From: Schistocephalus solidus
Taxonomy: Eukaryota; Platyhelminthes; Cestoda; Diphyllobothriidea; Diphyllobothriidae
Direction of reading: 5' to 3'
DNA length: 64,000 nt
Assembly: GCA_017591395.1 (NCBI GenBank)
Contig: WEDG01003416.1
Coordinates: forward strand, 1 to 64,000
Below are positions 32,401 through 45,380 of this stretch, one piece after another. A program made the translations under genes and the position numbers. Each line of letters begins with the position of its first letter. Position 1 is the stretch's first letter. Below the pieces are notes generated by a model. That model searched no databases. It was not told where the DNA came from and saw nothing but the letters and a program-made list of their open reading frames with translations.

Positions 32401-34319
32401 CGAAATTCTAAAATGTGTTTTCGATTCAAACAAATCACTTAAGTTGGGTTATTGTTTTGATTATCCTGCAGCCTAATTCAAAATATTTCAGACATGGTAG
32501 CATGCTGGTTTTTAAAAGAGCTTCCTTCTGACCAACTGCAAAAAATTTTTCGATTGGAAAAATCACTACTTGAGTAATATTAAATTTACTCCTTTGGTTT
32601 TCCATGCAAATTAATCCCAATATCTTTTACGGAAACACGCACAAAAATATTATTTCTTGTACTCACTTAATAAAAGAATTACGTCTTCTTAAATTTTATA
32701 ATTCAAAAAGGGTGTCTCTCGGTTTTTAAAATTGTTTTCTTAATTGCTAAATAATTTCCAACCTTACCTGCCGTTACACTTGAATTCACGGTTTCAAAAA
32801 TAACGTGCCATATACCTTCTGTGTAAGGAAGAATCATGAATTTCTCCAGTTTTTGAAGAAAAAGTGCATACAGTTCTAATAAAAATCCTGAAATGGATTC
32901 GGATCATATTGTACACATTGCAGGCAACATTAATAAATTGCCGGATATGATGTATTACCGATGAATATTTCAAGGTCTTAAAAAATCTCATAATAAGGAA
33001 CTTTGTAGTACCAAACGCTATCCTTTCTTTGAGTATAAAGTTTCTACAAGGTGTACTTTTCTATCAAACTATTACAAGAAAAAGTACTTTGTTCCTATTT
33101 TCTGTAAAATGTATTTGAATTAATAAGAGCATTGAAAACCAATGACAAAATTTCATACTACTTAAGTAACCATTTTTGAAAGAGTAACTGTTTTCTGGTG
33201 TTCAAAACGGAGCTTTTTGCAAAAACTGAAATCCTACTGTGCCTGAAATGTCTTGAGATTAGGCTGCATGATAATCAATACGAAACCCAATTTAAGTTAT
33301 TTGTTTGATCAAAAAAACTTCAGAATTTCGGTTGACAGTTCATTAAATAGGGAATATACTGTACTAACAAGTATGATGAAAGCTTATCCTATTAATGGCT
33401 GCATGATATACTCTATATGATGCCAAGAGAATTAAATCCGTGAAACAAGCATTTCTACTTATGAGGAGTAAGACTCACCAGCAAACAAGCAATATTAAAG
33501 AATGGACTTATTCCCTCCCACTTCAACCTTCTTCGTCCTGAGCAGTCATTATCAGCTCAAGCACGTTGATTTCATGCTCATTCCACCAACGTTTTTCTGG
33601 CCTGTGGTTTATGTTAAGATTTTTTATGTAACCCTTCTTGATCGAAACCTAGAGCAGTTCCTCAAGTTCTGAGGAATTTGGTGGAACGACATGTATACAA
33701 GACACCCCAGAAGCCCTCAAATAAGTTGGTGGTGCTTACGTGGTGAACTAGTACCTGCTGGGCCAAGAAACGTTATAATAATGCTGAGGCATTCTATGCT
33801 TTCCTGCGCTTTCGATGGGTCCAACGTTTTGGTAATCGATGGAAAGCACCGCGACACCGGTGCGACAGGATCGGACTGTCAGAGGAGAGAACATTTGCGT
33901 GGTTCGGAGTCCTCAGTATACGAGTTCATAGCCTATCTTTCATTTGATACCGTTTGCAGTCTGTCCTTCAGATCATCCGAAATTTACGTGATAATTACTT
34001 TCTGAGCGATTTTTTATTTCAGCATACTGCATGCCATGGATCCTCTAAAAGTCAGTTTTAAATAGCAGAATGGTGGATTTACACGCAGTGTTTTGGGCTA
34101 AAGACTGACGATAGGTGCATGTGACCACACAAATTTCAAAAGGATTGCCTAAATTACGGTGCTTAGCATAACCCTAACAAATTGAGCAATAACTACTAGT
34201 CCCTTCTGTAGTCAACTCAAAACTGTATGGAGATCAACTTGCGCTCTTGTTCGGATGAGTCGCCGTCTGCTTTTAATTTCCCATAAGAACACTTAAGAGT
34301 ATTTTTTAAACAGACTCGT
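29491..34319. other. Long stretch without recognised genes
   Basis: AT-rich with scattered short open frames (30693-31070, 32143-32391, 33691-34005), none with a motif I know. No SINE, LINE or A/B/C copy was recognised. It is likely intergenic or intronic. Confidence 0.35.
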
Positions 34320-34700
34320 GCACAAGTTTCTTCTGCAATGGGCCACCTGGTAGATGCCGTGTATCAGTTCGGGGCCAGATCAGGACACAGCTGGCGTTGT
34401 TGGGGAAGTGCACCATTACCAAGTTCCACACATATAGTGCGTTATGTCATGTTCAGGCGCAGGTTAAAACCTCGCCTGCCATCGGCGCAAGATCCCACCT
34501 GCCATCTTCATGGTTCTGTCTTGACACTGTGTCCAGGTAGGTGAAGGAGGAGAGCGAGCAGAAGATGCTGCGCAAGTCTATTACCCCCATCAACGAATTC
34601 ACACGCAAGTCACCGCCCCGATGCCCACCCACCTGGGGGGGAAACACATGGTGGGCATTGACGTTTGCAGGGCAGTTGAATTAGTGTGCTGGTGAAGTTC
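34320..34700 (+). repeat. A/B/C dispersed repeat copy
   Basis: Plus-sense block A relic (GGTTCTGTCTTGACACTGTGTCCAGGTAGGTGAAGGAGGAGAG) followed by block C (CAACGAATTCACACGCAAGTCACCGCCCC..ACCTGGGGGGGAAACACATGGTGGGCATTGACG). Divergence from the 541-2000 array is high but block order is kept. Confidence 0.6.
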
Positions 34701-37700
34701 ACAGACGAGTTCTTATATCAAGATGAAAAACGGGCACGTCAATTTAGGCTTAAGCTCCACTCTATAGGTCAAAGAGGCACCATCCTAATGAGAAGCATTC
34801 GATAAACGAAGCGTGTAACCTATACAGCGTAGGGGAGGAGCTGCATAGACATTCGCTAATGAATAGGTTACCGGGCCGTACCGAAGCGCGAAGTTTGCGG
34901 CATACAGAGGCAAAGCCTACCTAGGTTCTGCTTTATTGGACAACGATTAGCGAAATACTGGGCCTTTATGAATTTTCAAGTTAACACTTTTCTTCACAAA
35001 CCTAATATAATACAAGCAAATTAAAGCAATTTCTCGAGATAGTATACATTTTGTGCGCAAATTACGTCCTTTTAACTTTTTATAAATTCCGAACCAGGCA
35101 AACATTATGTTATGGATGCTGCTTGCGGTTTATATCGGTTATCTTATTTTTTAACGGCGACAGGTAACGAAGTTTCAGGAAGCATTCCAGAAGAAGAAGC
35201 TGCAGTTGCTGAAACGAAAACTGTTTTCACGTCACATGTTAAAATTTAACATTTGGGACATCAGACCAATTAACGTTTTTGCTCGAGCGATTGCGTCTTC
35301 TTCTTGCTCTTCTTTTTTTCTTCTTCTGAGTCATAAACCAACCTTTTAAGTCAAGTTTAAGGCTACTGCGAAAATTAATTTATCAAATCCGTTAGACCTG
35401 GTAAATCTTCATTAGGTCGGTTGATTCACCTACCAGTTTTGTCCCCTTTAAGTTTGTAAATAGGATTGATTCAAATAAAACTGCCTGCCTTTGTAATTGA
35501 GTATCTAACACATTCCATTTCGGCCAATTAGCCAGCATTTGCATGTCAAATGTGTTGTGTTACTAGTGTTTTCCTCTTAAAATTTCAGTAAGGTAACAAC
35601 TGCACGCACATTGTCTTCAGTAGTAAAATTGACATTAAGTCAATTAAAATTCGCTCACTTGTGTGTTTAATTTTAAAGGGAATCTTTTTCACTATGCGTC
35701 AAATTTTTAGCTTAAATTCTGAACACTATTAACCACAAGGTGACCTAATAACATTCTTGCCCGAAAGACTGATATACTTTGTCCTAACTTTGTCCTAACT
35801 GTTTTTTTGCCAACTATTTTCAATTTCAACCCGCATTTTGAACAGGACTTTCTTTTACTGACTCAGATAATCATACCATCTTGAATTTATTTCGTATTGA
35901 CAGCAGCAAATCTTACCTAGGGGATGGTGCTCCATACGATTTGCTTTTTTCAACAAGAACAGCAGTCCAATTTTTAATCTCCCAGTACGATTCTCCATTG
36001 TTCCTAAATAATGTTAGCATAAACTACCAAGTACTCGACGTTTGGCTCCAACAGTCAAAGGGCTCGCGTGCGCATCTATTTAGTGCTCTTAACTCACTGA
36101 GGACAAGCGTTCTTGGTCCGTCATTTAGGGACCTCCGCTTGTAGGCGACTACAACATTGCCACAGAATGGGTACCCAATTAAATTATCCGTGCAGACACT
36201 CGAAGTAGCCTCTATCTCGTAGAATATTCCTGCAGACTGGAGTTCCTAGGCAGGCCATTTTCCCATGTTGCTCGTCCGATAGTTGACAAGAAGACGGAGC
36301 TTTATTTTGAAGTCGTCCCTATGACTGTGCGGACCCCCGTTTTCGCAAATGCGCTCAACATATTCGTGCGCTTTCACGGCTGGCAAACTATACTTATAAT
36401 CTTCGAGGTCAGTGACGCACGAATGCAGACTCGCGTGTTCTTAAAAACCACAGAAGGTCAACCTTGCCTACACCCTGCAGTGCCATAACATAATACGCAC
36501 TGAAGGAGTCTTTAATTTTCAGTGGCACTTGTAGAATCCTATGTGGGTGAAACTGACGGTGCTTCTTTATGCCAATCCTCGTATTTCATTTATACGGACA
36601 GAAAATGGCCTAGGTCATTACTCTTTTACACTCTTTTGTTCGAAATTCCTTCTCCTCAGCATTATGTCCACAGTGCTGCTGAAGTTTTAGCTAGTACCAA
36701 CTCTTTTCTCAGTTTTCTACTACTTTGACTGCATCACATATTGGGAATTTTATCACTGCCCCGCCTTTCACTTCTGAGGATTCTAATAATCGGTTTGTCC
36801 TTTTGCTCCGTAGTGTCCCTTTATAAAGTTGAGGCCCACTGTCATGGATGAGAAGAACAAATGTTGGACTTTGTTTGTTGCTTTTTGATTTTCCCAGAAA
36901 TTAACCACCAACTTGGAGTAAATCAGTCTATTTGAAGGTTTAGAGGCATAGATGGAATTTTGACATGAATATTTAGACCGACTGCTATCAGTCGCCACGA
37001 GATAACTGCGTAATATGCAGTGATCTGCCAATAGGCAGCTAGTAGTATATTTGGGGTTACAGGATACACCATATTGATAGCACAGATACTAGCTAAAAGT
37101 GCAGACATAGGTTTCACTGGTATTCGGTTACTGCTTAACACAGCTGCTCTTCACTGAGTCCCCAGCGTTCCTATGCATGCTTTCTGGTAGATACGCCAGC
37201 TGCGGAAACCCCGAAACGCATGCCTGGGTGTTAAGCTACTACCTGTGCTCTCAATATGTTATATCCCTGCAATTGGTGACGTTAATTTGAGGGTTTTGTC
37301 TACAGTGTCAAAGTAAAAACTAGTATACCAAACATTATAGCAACCGAATCCATTGCAGATAGCTGCGTAAAAAGGCAAAAATACTTTATTTTCGAGGAAT
37401 TACAGATGAGGCACTGGAGACCAAATTCGCCCCTTTTGTTGGACACGGGAATATGTACCAATCCACAGGACAGGTAGTTTTGTGCTGAATTCCAAGACGG
37501 AGGGGACAACCTATCCTGTGACCCAACCCTAACCTGATCTCTACCTCCCTTGTGTTCAGCGCAAGGCCACCGGCAGTATGTAGGGGTTCCTATTTCCCGT
37601 GTCCTTCCATTTCTTCTGCCTTATTTGTCTCCAAAATAGGAACGCTGGTCGTTGGTCATAAGCCCCACATAGTATTATTTACCTAAAATTAATTTTTTTG

Positions 37701-39133
37701 AGTCGAAATTATTTTTTAGTAATAAAACACACTGAGCTATATAAGTCTGAGAGATAGAAATTCATAATTTGCAATTTATCCTTCGGCTCATTGACGCCTA
37801 TTGGAAAGCGTTTCGTTAGCCAAGTGGCATCTTATGGATAAATAGGTCTTCACCTAAAAAATTTTCAAAAATCAAACAAGGAGATACATTTTTCTTCGAT
37901 CTCCCTCTAACAATATTTTCAAATTCAGTGGAATACATTTCACCATATTTAGTCGCGTCATGAATGCTGAGAGGCATTGCCTGTTAGTTGAATCATCAAT
38001 GTTTCGTGTCAGACTTGCTCTCGGGCAACAGTTTAATCCTTAGTGTATGGTGGGGAAACTACGGCTGTACAGCCTTATAAGAAACAACAGTTAAGTTTGA
38101 AAGCTTGAAACCATATTTATGAACTCTCAAGTGGAATGTGGTCAACCAATATTGACGTTGAAATTACCTAACTTAACCGTCACTTCACAGAATGACTCTG
38201 CTTGCGAACGTAAGTCGGAACCTTTAATAATAGTAACAACTGCAAGCAACACGTAAAGAGTGTTAATGCCTGTTTATAAAATTCACTTACTGCAGGTACC
38301 ATATAAAAGGAAAAATAGAAGAGTAGGACTCTGAAACGACACTCTCAATTGTTGTGTGAAATGTCTAGATGGCTAATTTAGCAGAAACGGTTAATCTTCC
38401 GTGAAATGGGTGATAACTCAATTTAAGGCAAACATGAACATGCAATGAACTGTTCGCTATTTCGTAATTTTGCTGATCAATTGACAAAAACAGAAATACA
38501 TCAATGAAAACCTAGTTTTATAGAGAAGTCTCAAGGTAATAATAGCCAGGGCTGAGGTGTAGATTGGGAAAAAGTCAAAGCTCACAACCAGGGTTCAGTG
38601 GATTGTATGTCCCTTTCTTTGTACAGAGAGTAATTGAAATCCTTCTTGAGTCTGATGCTGATTAAGGTTGGAATGGCAATCGTGCTTGTCGCATTTGTCA
38701 ATGAAAATTAAATGCAACGTTTATTGGGTAGGATTTTAAAAGAATATAGCAGAGCTCAACGTTTGCAAGGATCTTATCCCAAAAAAAACAGTCAAAATAG
38801 AATCACAAACAGACTAAATCAAACATTATATCTACCTCACCGGAAATGCTCAACCTCTAAAGAAAGTTCAGCTTATGAAAGTGAAAATTCGAGTCCCAGA
38901 AAGTGATGGAGAAGAGGTAGACGTGATCACTGGTGACAGAATCCAATAGCATGCTGACTCTCTCGAGGTGGAATCAGAACCGTCAGGCGAATAAACTCCT
39001 TGTCCCTGTGATTAAGTCTACTTTTTCGCAAACTTCAGTTAGTTGTTGATAGTGAACCTTAAATAAACCTCCAATCAATAGGTTTCGAATGACAACATTG
39101 TATGCAGGCGATAAATATGCTAAAAAACAAACA
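34701..39133. other. No recognised gene
   Basis: Polypyrimidine GAA/TTC runs occur at 35180-35200 and 35290-35330. CCTAA-type words lie near 37505-37530. Open frames such as 35881-36144 and 38712-38906 have no support beyond being open. Confidence 0.35.
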
Positions 39134-39804
39134 TCAGCTCAACCTCCGCGCACTATCATCGGTAGTGATTGATGCATCACCCCAGGGTAAGCGCAAAGAA
39201 GTCTCCGTGGTGACATCCATTTTATCTACAATAGCGGTATGGATTGGCTCTGACAGCAAGTCACCAGCGCGACGAGGTACCCTCTTAACTAGTCCGTTGG
39301 GCAATGTAACTTGATCGGTCAAAGATGCAAGCGTCATGAGAACACGCCTATGATTCCCTATCGTCCGTATTTTCGCATTGAAAGTTAATGGTGCAGAAGT
39401 TGGGAATGAAGACAGAGTATCTATCTGTCCCATTTCGTGGTCCAATGTGTCAGTTTGCTGTTGCAGCTGAAAAATCAGATGAACACGATTTAAGCAAAGG
39501 GTACGCATGAGTTAAAATGTATTATCACAGCCATACGATAACACTCTGAAACCTATTTACAAAAATGTTCGCAAATAAACGAAGATTGTCTTACCTTCGG
39601 ATGATTTCTTTTGCCTGTCCGCACATGAAGACCCTTCCGGAGTGAGTCAATTATAATGAAAAGCATTTGCATGCAGTCAAATATTTTCGGTACAGTGCAG
39701 GACATCATTTTAAAGCTTAAGTTAACTCGACAATCATGAAGTTGTCTATAGGAGTTTCTGCCGTTAACGCCTAGTGATACTTTTTTTACCGTAAGCAGCC
39801 TCAT
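39134..39804 (-). CDS. Candidate two-exon gene, unknown 180-residue product
   Basis: On the minus strand, exon 1 (39804-39595, ATG MRLLTVKKVSLGVNGRN...) ends at a near-perfect donor AAG|GTAAGA. After 128 bases comes the acceptor TGATTTTTCAG and exon 2 (39466-39134). Both junctions are phase 0, and the joined frame is open for 180 codons to TGA. Exon 2 reads LQQQTDTLDHEMGQIDTLSS then PLTFNAKIRTIGNHRRVLMT and LPNGLVKRVPRRAGDLLSEP. Its start could form a short coiled coil. I recognise no family. The start codon is the upstream limit of the open frame, so exon 1 could instead be internal. The intron length and agreeing phases are the main evidence that this is real. Confidence 0.45.
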
Positions 39805-41040
39805 CTTTTTCTATTTTTTATGAAAAAACGAAGAGGTTGCTAATGCTTGTTTAGATCTTCTTTTTTGCGTGAATTTTAATTCGTTTAAAATCTCCCCTTA
39901 AGTAATTTCTTAATCAGGCAGTTTAAGGTTTCTAGATGGATTTAGCCAATTCCTGTCATCAAATTAATACGCCAGAGTCCTCTAGATTCAACGCAAGACG
40001 CTTGAATCGTGGCTGTTCATTTTTCTTCGCTGATTTATAGAAAAAAAGACGTCACCTGACTGCATGATTGCTGAGCGCACATTAGTGAGGTTTGAAAGTC
40101 GCTTATATGCATCTCTATTCGCCCCTCCCTTACTACCCTTTCACAGTTATCTTACTGATCGCCAGGTCACTTATGTCCTTAAATCTCCTCAAAACCCCAC
40201 GGATACTGACAGCTGCCAGTTCTGGCAGGGTAGTAGATTATACAACTGGATTCTGCTTCGTCAAACACCTAGGACGCTTTGCCTATCTGGCGTCAGGGCC
40301 ATGGACGCAGCGTTGGTAATTGCGGAGGCAGGGCTAGAAGTCTCTTTCTAATGAATGCGAGTCTCGCCGCATCCGGTTTCAATATTTTAACAGTAGCATT
40401 GCACCAAGTGAATTGGACGACAACATTGACGGTTGGCTAGGTTTTTTTTGCTCAGTGCGCATACTGAACTTTGACTTTGTGTTAAGAAATCCAGACAGAA
40501 TTTTCGTTTCCTTGTCCCTTCAGTGAATTTATATTTTTGATTAGATACGCATGATAAAAGCTTGGTGTTTGCCTATTTTACAAAGGTTCTAGAAAGATCT
40601 GTTACAGTATAGAATATACGAACTGTTAAGTCAAGGAGACTACACTTACGAAGGGCCACAAACAAGCCTGCACCTTACAGACATTGCCGTTCAACTTCTT
40701 GCTCATCCCTTTTGGGGTTATGCAATTGACACAACTTGCTCGCATGTGCATATATTTAGGCTTCATTAAATTACCCTATCTATTTCATAGACAGGACATG
40801 AATGCAAGAAACATGAAACTAATGAAAGGACTAAGCATAAAATTCGCCTCAGAATGAGACCCCATGAAGTGGCCACAGAGGCTGACATGGGTGTGGTTGA
40901 GCTTACGAGGCATCTATCGCACTCTCTCGACCTCATGCAACCTATTCCAACGACAAAACGACTACAAGTGGGCACGTATACAACGGTTGACGTAGTTAAA
41001 CTGCCCGTCAGCACATGCTGCATACGGTCTTGTCCACCCT
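39805..41040. other. Unassigned region
   Basis: Open frames at 40064-40351 (plus, two frames) and 40766-41063 (both strands) lack motifs. Composition shifts towards that of the dispersed repeats after about 40640, so part may be a diverged repeat. Confidence 0.3.
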
Positions 41041-41225
41041 ACGTGTGTATCAGGCCACAATAAGGGTGACTCTTAACAATCGTCACATTAAGTGAGAGCT
41101 ATTGAAGCTATTCAAGGACCACGCTGTCCCGTCAATTGACAACCTTTCAAGACACGATTATTGGCGATTTGTGATAGACTCAAGCACGTCAGATTTATTA
41201 TAGTAAACAGTAGGCTGAGTTTCCA
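41041..41225 (-). repeat. A/B/C dispersed repeat fragment
   Basis: Plus words CCCGTCAATTGACAACCTTTCAAG, GACTCAAGCACGTCAGATTTATTATAG and TAGGCTGAG correspond to 52030-52120 in the same orientation (CCCGTCATTTGACAACC.., CAAGCGCGTCAGATTG.., GCGCTGAG), the junction of blocks A and B. Confidence 0.6.
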
Positions 41226-41341
41226 TGAGAATATTTGTTCCAGTACCGTCTTCTCTCTTTTCTCTCATGGTTTAGTCAATTATACGAGTCTGGCAACTAA
41301 ATAGTGATGATATTGGGTGCAATGACAGACAAAGTTGATGA

Positions 41342-41735
41342 GGTAGAATAACAGTGCTGACAAAGACAATGGAGACTGGGATGATCATTTCTGGCTAATT
41401 AGCCGAAATCCTCCAGTCATACCCAACCACAGGTAGTGCCCAACCCGGAGTCAAACTCGCAGCCTGTTATTCAGAACTGCAAAGCTCTAACCATTGAGCC
41501 ACTGGTTCGTTGTCTTGCCGCTTTAGCTCGGAAATATGGTCATTTGTTAATGAACGTTCAACAATCGGTAACGCAACTCACTCATCCCGCCCTGCCTCGG
41601 GGATCATTCTCGAGCCACGCCAGTAACCGAATAGCGGCTAGTAATAGTTAAGGCCGAATAACAATGTTGACAAAGATAATGGAGACTGGAATGGCCATTT
41701 CTGACTCCTAAGCCATCATCAACCAGTCATACTGG
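41342..41735 (-). mobile_element. tRNA-derived SINE plus second SINE 3' fragment
   Basis: On the minus strand a SINE reads from the leader (AAATGACCATATTTCCGAGC..GGCAAGACAAC) through a tRNA-like head (plus 41430-41515; AGTGGCTCAATGGTTAGAGC, B box GAGTTTGACTCCG). Its body contains GGCTAATTAGCCAG, and it ends with CAGTCTCCATTGTCTTTGTC near 41360. A second 3' end (CAGTCTCCATTATCTTTGTC, minus sense) lies at about 41650-41735. So one complete and one partial copy lie in tandem. The head is degraded and not a functional tRNA. Confidence 0.7.
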
Positions 41736-42540
41736 AGCCCCAGACTACTTGGATCTGGTTTTGCGGAAAGTCCACACCAAATGTCATCCCTCGTTTGTAC
41801 GTGAGATGTGTATGTACTGACATGTGACGTTTCGCCAGTCCTACCGACAAGATGTGAAGATCGACGTATTGCGAAAAGGCCTTGCCTACGTGAATTTTGT
41901 TGGCCAGTATCGCGTGTAACAGAGGGTGTATGGATGTGTTGTGGTGTAGGGGGTACAAGTTAGGGGTAGCGCCACACAGATAGCACTTTGTCGCTCCATT
42001 TGAATGCTCCTGTGGCCGCCTCTAACTGATACCCAACGCTCACTTGGGGCTCCTCGAAGTTGGGTTCTTCCCAGCGGCCACACCCTGGGCAACAGTCACG
42101 ACCGGCGGGCTAAATCAGGTAAGGGTGTCCGTAGTTTGGTGTGCCTCCACACTCGGTATGTATGACTCCCAAATTTCCCACCTCCCCTCTCTCAAAAAGT
42201 CCTACGGTGGGGCGACAGCAACCCGTAGGCAGCCTAGGCTAACTCTGGTTGCTTTCCCAATAAAGCAAAACCATGACCCATACTGGAGTTCGGCAGCCAT
42301 CTGGGATGTCCAAGCAGCCCTTTTACGGGACAGCACTGCTTGCCTCCTCGCGGAGGAAGGGGCTAGGAAAGGTGCCCTAAACAAATGCTGTGTTGCACTT
42401 CTTCTGGAACCGACCGAGGCTCGCAGATCACAAAATACGCAGCCGTAAAATTCCAACAAATAACAATACCCCTAATCCTCATCCCTCGCGGAATACCCTC
42501 TGGGCTGCTCGTGTGAGTCCACTCTTAGGAGCCGCCTGGA

Positions 42541-43070
42541 ATGTTCGTACCCTTTAAGACAATCCGAGGAGCAACCGGCTGGAACGGAGGACGGCGCAAT
42601 TCGTTCGAGAACTGGCGCACTACAAGGTGGACATTGCTGCTCTCATCGAGACCCAATTCTCTGAGCAGGGTCAGCTGGAGGAAGTGGGTGCCGGCTACAC
42701 CTTCTCCTGTAGCAGCCGGTCAAAGGCAAAGTGACGTGACGCTGGTGTTGCCTTTAACATCTGGAACGATATTGTGGGACGTCTGCCCCGTCTGCCGCAT
42801 GGTACCAATGATCGCCTGATGAGCCTCCACTTGCCCCTTCGGAAGACTAGTTCGCCACCATCATCGGAGCTTACACTCCCCCAATGACGAGTTATTATGC
42901 GGCATAGGACAAATTCCACGTGGACTTGCTCTTCCTCTTGGCAACTTTGCCGAAGGCGGATAGTTTAATTGTCCTTGGTGAATTCAACGCCCGGGTTGGG
43001 ACGGACCACGCTCCCTGGCAGGGAGTGCTGGGTCACCACGGTCTTGGTAGCTGGAACGATAACGGCCTCC
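42541..43070 (+). pseudogene. LINE endonuclease (APE-like), broken
   Basis: Across frames one reads WNVRT near 42540, LARYKVDIAALIETQFSEQG then QLEEVGAGYTFSC near 42610-42710, and NDRLMSLHLPL near 42810. After shifts, [20 protein letters not shown] (42970-43020) and NDNGLLLL (43055-43075) follow. These are the N-terminal W-N-V-R, catalytic E-T and G-D/E-F-N-A-R-V-G motifs of APE-type LINE endonucleases. In the last motif Asp is Glu (GEFNAR), and a stop (TGA) follows S-S-E-L-T-L-P-Q. Not functional. Confidence 0.82.
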
Positions 43071-44450
43071 TTCTTCTACAAGCGGAAGGAGAACCGCTAA
43101 CTCTGTGAGAACCACAGTGAAACTCACGTTGCTAAACATTGCTGAGAAGATCCTCACCCGTATCATTCTCAATTGTCTGAACGGTCACCTAGAGGAGAGA
43201 CTGCTCCCAAAAACCCAATTTGTCTTCCGATGACACCGCAGAACAACTGACATGAACGTCACTACCCACAAGCTACAACAGAAGTGCCAGAAGATGCGAA
43301 ATCACATTTATACTACCTTCGTGGATCTAACGAAAAGCCTTTGACACGGTGAATTGCGATGGACTGGGGAAAGTTATGCAGAAATTCGACTGTCCTGAGC
43401 GGTTTCACACACAGTGTGCGTCAGATTCATGACGGGATGACGGCGCGCGTCACTGACAACGGGACGTTATCCTACAGTATTCGCATTGACCAACGGAGTG
43501 AAAGCAGGGCTGCGTACTGGCCCCCACACTCGTCAGTCTCATGTTCTTTGCTAAGCGGATGTAAGCTTACCGTGATGAGCAGCCTGAGGGTCCGCATCGC
43601 CTTCTCAACAGTTGGCGTTTGCAGGCCACAACGTGCGTGTCAACAGCTGCAGTCCATGACTTGCTCTTTCGCGGACGACTGTGCCCTTAACACTGTTACG
43701 GAGGAGGACGTACGAAAGAAGCATGGACCTCTTCGCCTCAGGCTAGCGCCAATTTTGGATTAACAATTCAGTATATCCAAAAACGGTTGAAATGCACCAA
43801 CCACCGCTCAGCGAAGAATACAATGATCTCCGAATCAATGTCTACGGCGCTCAAATCAAACCCGTGAGAAACCTTTGCTTATCTAGTGAAGCACGCTGTC
43901 GCGTACTTGAGAATTGAGGACGAGCTTGCTCAACGGATCTCCAAAGCTCAGTCAGGCCTTCGGCCGGCTGCAGGCTTCCGTGTGGAATCGCCACGGTATT
44001 CACCTAAACATTAAACTGAAGATTTACAAAGGCCGTCGTATCGTCGACACTCGTTTACCGATGCGGAAACCTCCGACTGTCTACTCGAAACAAGCCAGGA
44101 AGCTGAGTAACTTCCATATTAGTGGCCTCCGCAGAATACTGAAGCTGAGATGGTAAGGCAGTATCCCGGACACGGAGGTTCTGGACCCAAAAGGAATCCT
44201 CAGCATCCACGCTATGTTACGCCAAGTGCAACTGCGATGGAGCGCCTACCTGGCGAGAATGGACGACGAGCGAATACCCAAATGACTCTCGTACAAAGAT
44301 GTCGCTACGGGTGCTTACCGACAGGGAGGTCAAAAAAGACGCTACAAGGACACTCTGAAGAAATCTCTGAAGCAACTACAAATCAAAAGGGCGACCTGGA
44401 AGGACCTTTCCCAGGATAGAGTGGCATGGAGATGATCCGTGAAGACAGGT
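43071..44450 (+). pseudogene. LINE reverse transcriptase, broken, N-terminal part deleted
   Basis: It starts abruptly at YKRKENR (43075-43095), deep in the RT N-terminal fingers. It goes on in changing frames: TFVDLTK (43315-43335), VRQIHDGMTARVTDNG (43412-43465), FADDCALNTVTEED (43667-43710, with both catalytic Asp residues), SQAFGRLQASVWNRHGIHLN (43940-44010), LRRILKLRW (44128-44154), and after further shifts RRYKDTLKKSLKQLQI (44340-44390). The retained FADD shows the active-site box survived, but many stops make the copy inactive. Confidence 0.85.
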
Positions 44451-44539
44451 ACAGCAATGTGCCAAGCCAATCGGATGCCTGCTGCTAAATCCAAAATGGT
44501 GGCTCGTAAGTCACAAGCACCGCGGATCAGCACTACCAA

Positions 44540-45380
44540 TGCCCAAGTCCTCCTAACTTGCCCACGCTGTCAACGCACATTCCACGTACGAATCGACCTG
44601 TTTGGACAGAATTGATCTTGATTAAATAACAATCCCACAACATTAATATTTGCACCACCTGCCTCAGACCCTACGACGAAAACAACCCCGACGACTGTGA
44701 GCAACTTCATCGATGCCCCGCCGCCCACGATTGCCTACATTATCCTTCCTCTTCCAATCCCTGCACCGATTACGCAACAAATATCAATTGCCCCACAACC
44801 ACCACCTCAGTAGCCACCTCCGACTACCTGCCATCTGCTTTATTCAACACCACCGCCACCCAAAGTACCAGCAATGGGGACTGAGTACTAACTTGTGCTC
44901 ATTGCTATCGCACATTTACCTCACACACAGGCCAAGTCGGTCACTTGCGGATCCATTGCAAAAACATTGACTTACTAGAGCCTGCAGTTCCAACACACAG
45001 CAGTATCCATCGCCCCCAATCCCCTCACTGCTCACGTGCATACACGATTCTCATGGGACTGCTCGGTCACATGCAAATTCATGATCGCAGATTCCACCCA
45101 TCAAAACGTTCCATATTCTTCCCATGAGCTTGACTAACACTCCCTGCAGCAGATCCCCCCAGACTCACCACCTCTCAATCTATCTTGTTCTCATTTTCAC
45201 CGCACATGCAAATAATATATCGGCCTGGTCGGTCACTTGTGAATCAATCGCACAAGAGACCGGCGAACCAGTGGCAGGAGCACCAACATACACCGGCCAC
45301 ACCTCACTTAGATGTCCGCACTATTTCCGCACATTCACAAAGTGCATGGGCCTATTAGGGCACATGCATTTCCATTAAAA
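44540..45380 (+). pseudogene. LINE C-terminal C2H2 finger tail
   Basis: LTCPRCQRTFHVRIDLFGQN near 44556-44615 is the first finger, whose final His residues are lost. A long Ser/Thr/Pro/His-rich spacer with CACCACC runs follows. Then GLLGHMQIHDRR appears near 45055-45090, and SLRCPHYFRTFTKCMGLLGH near 45305-45365, where the second Cys of CPHC is Tyr. The Cys-X2-Cys...His-X3-His pattern with a GLxGH core suggests nucleic-acid binding in intact copies; that role is inferred. The tail ends before 45400. Confidence 0.78.
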
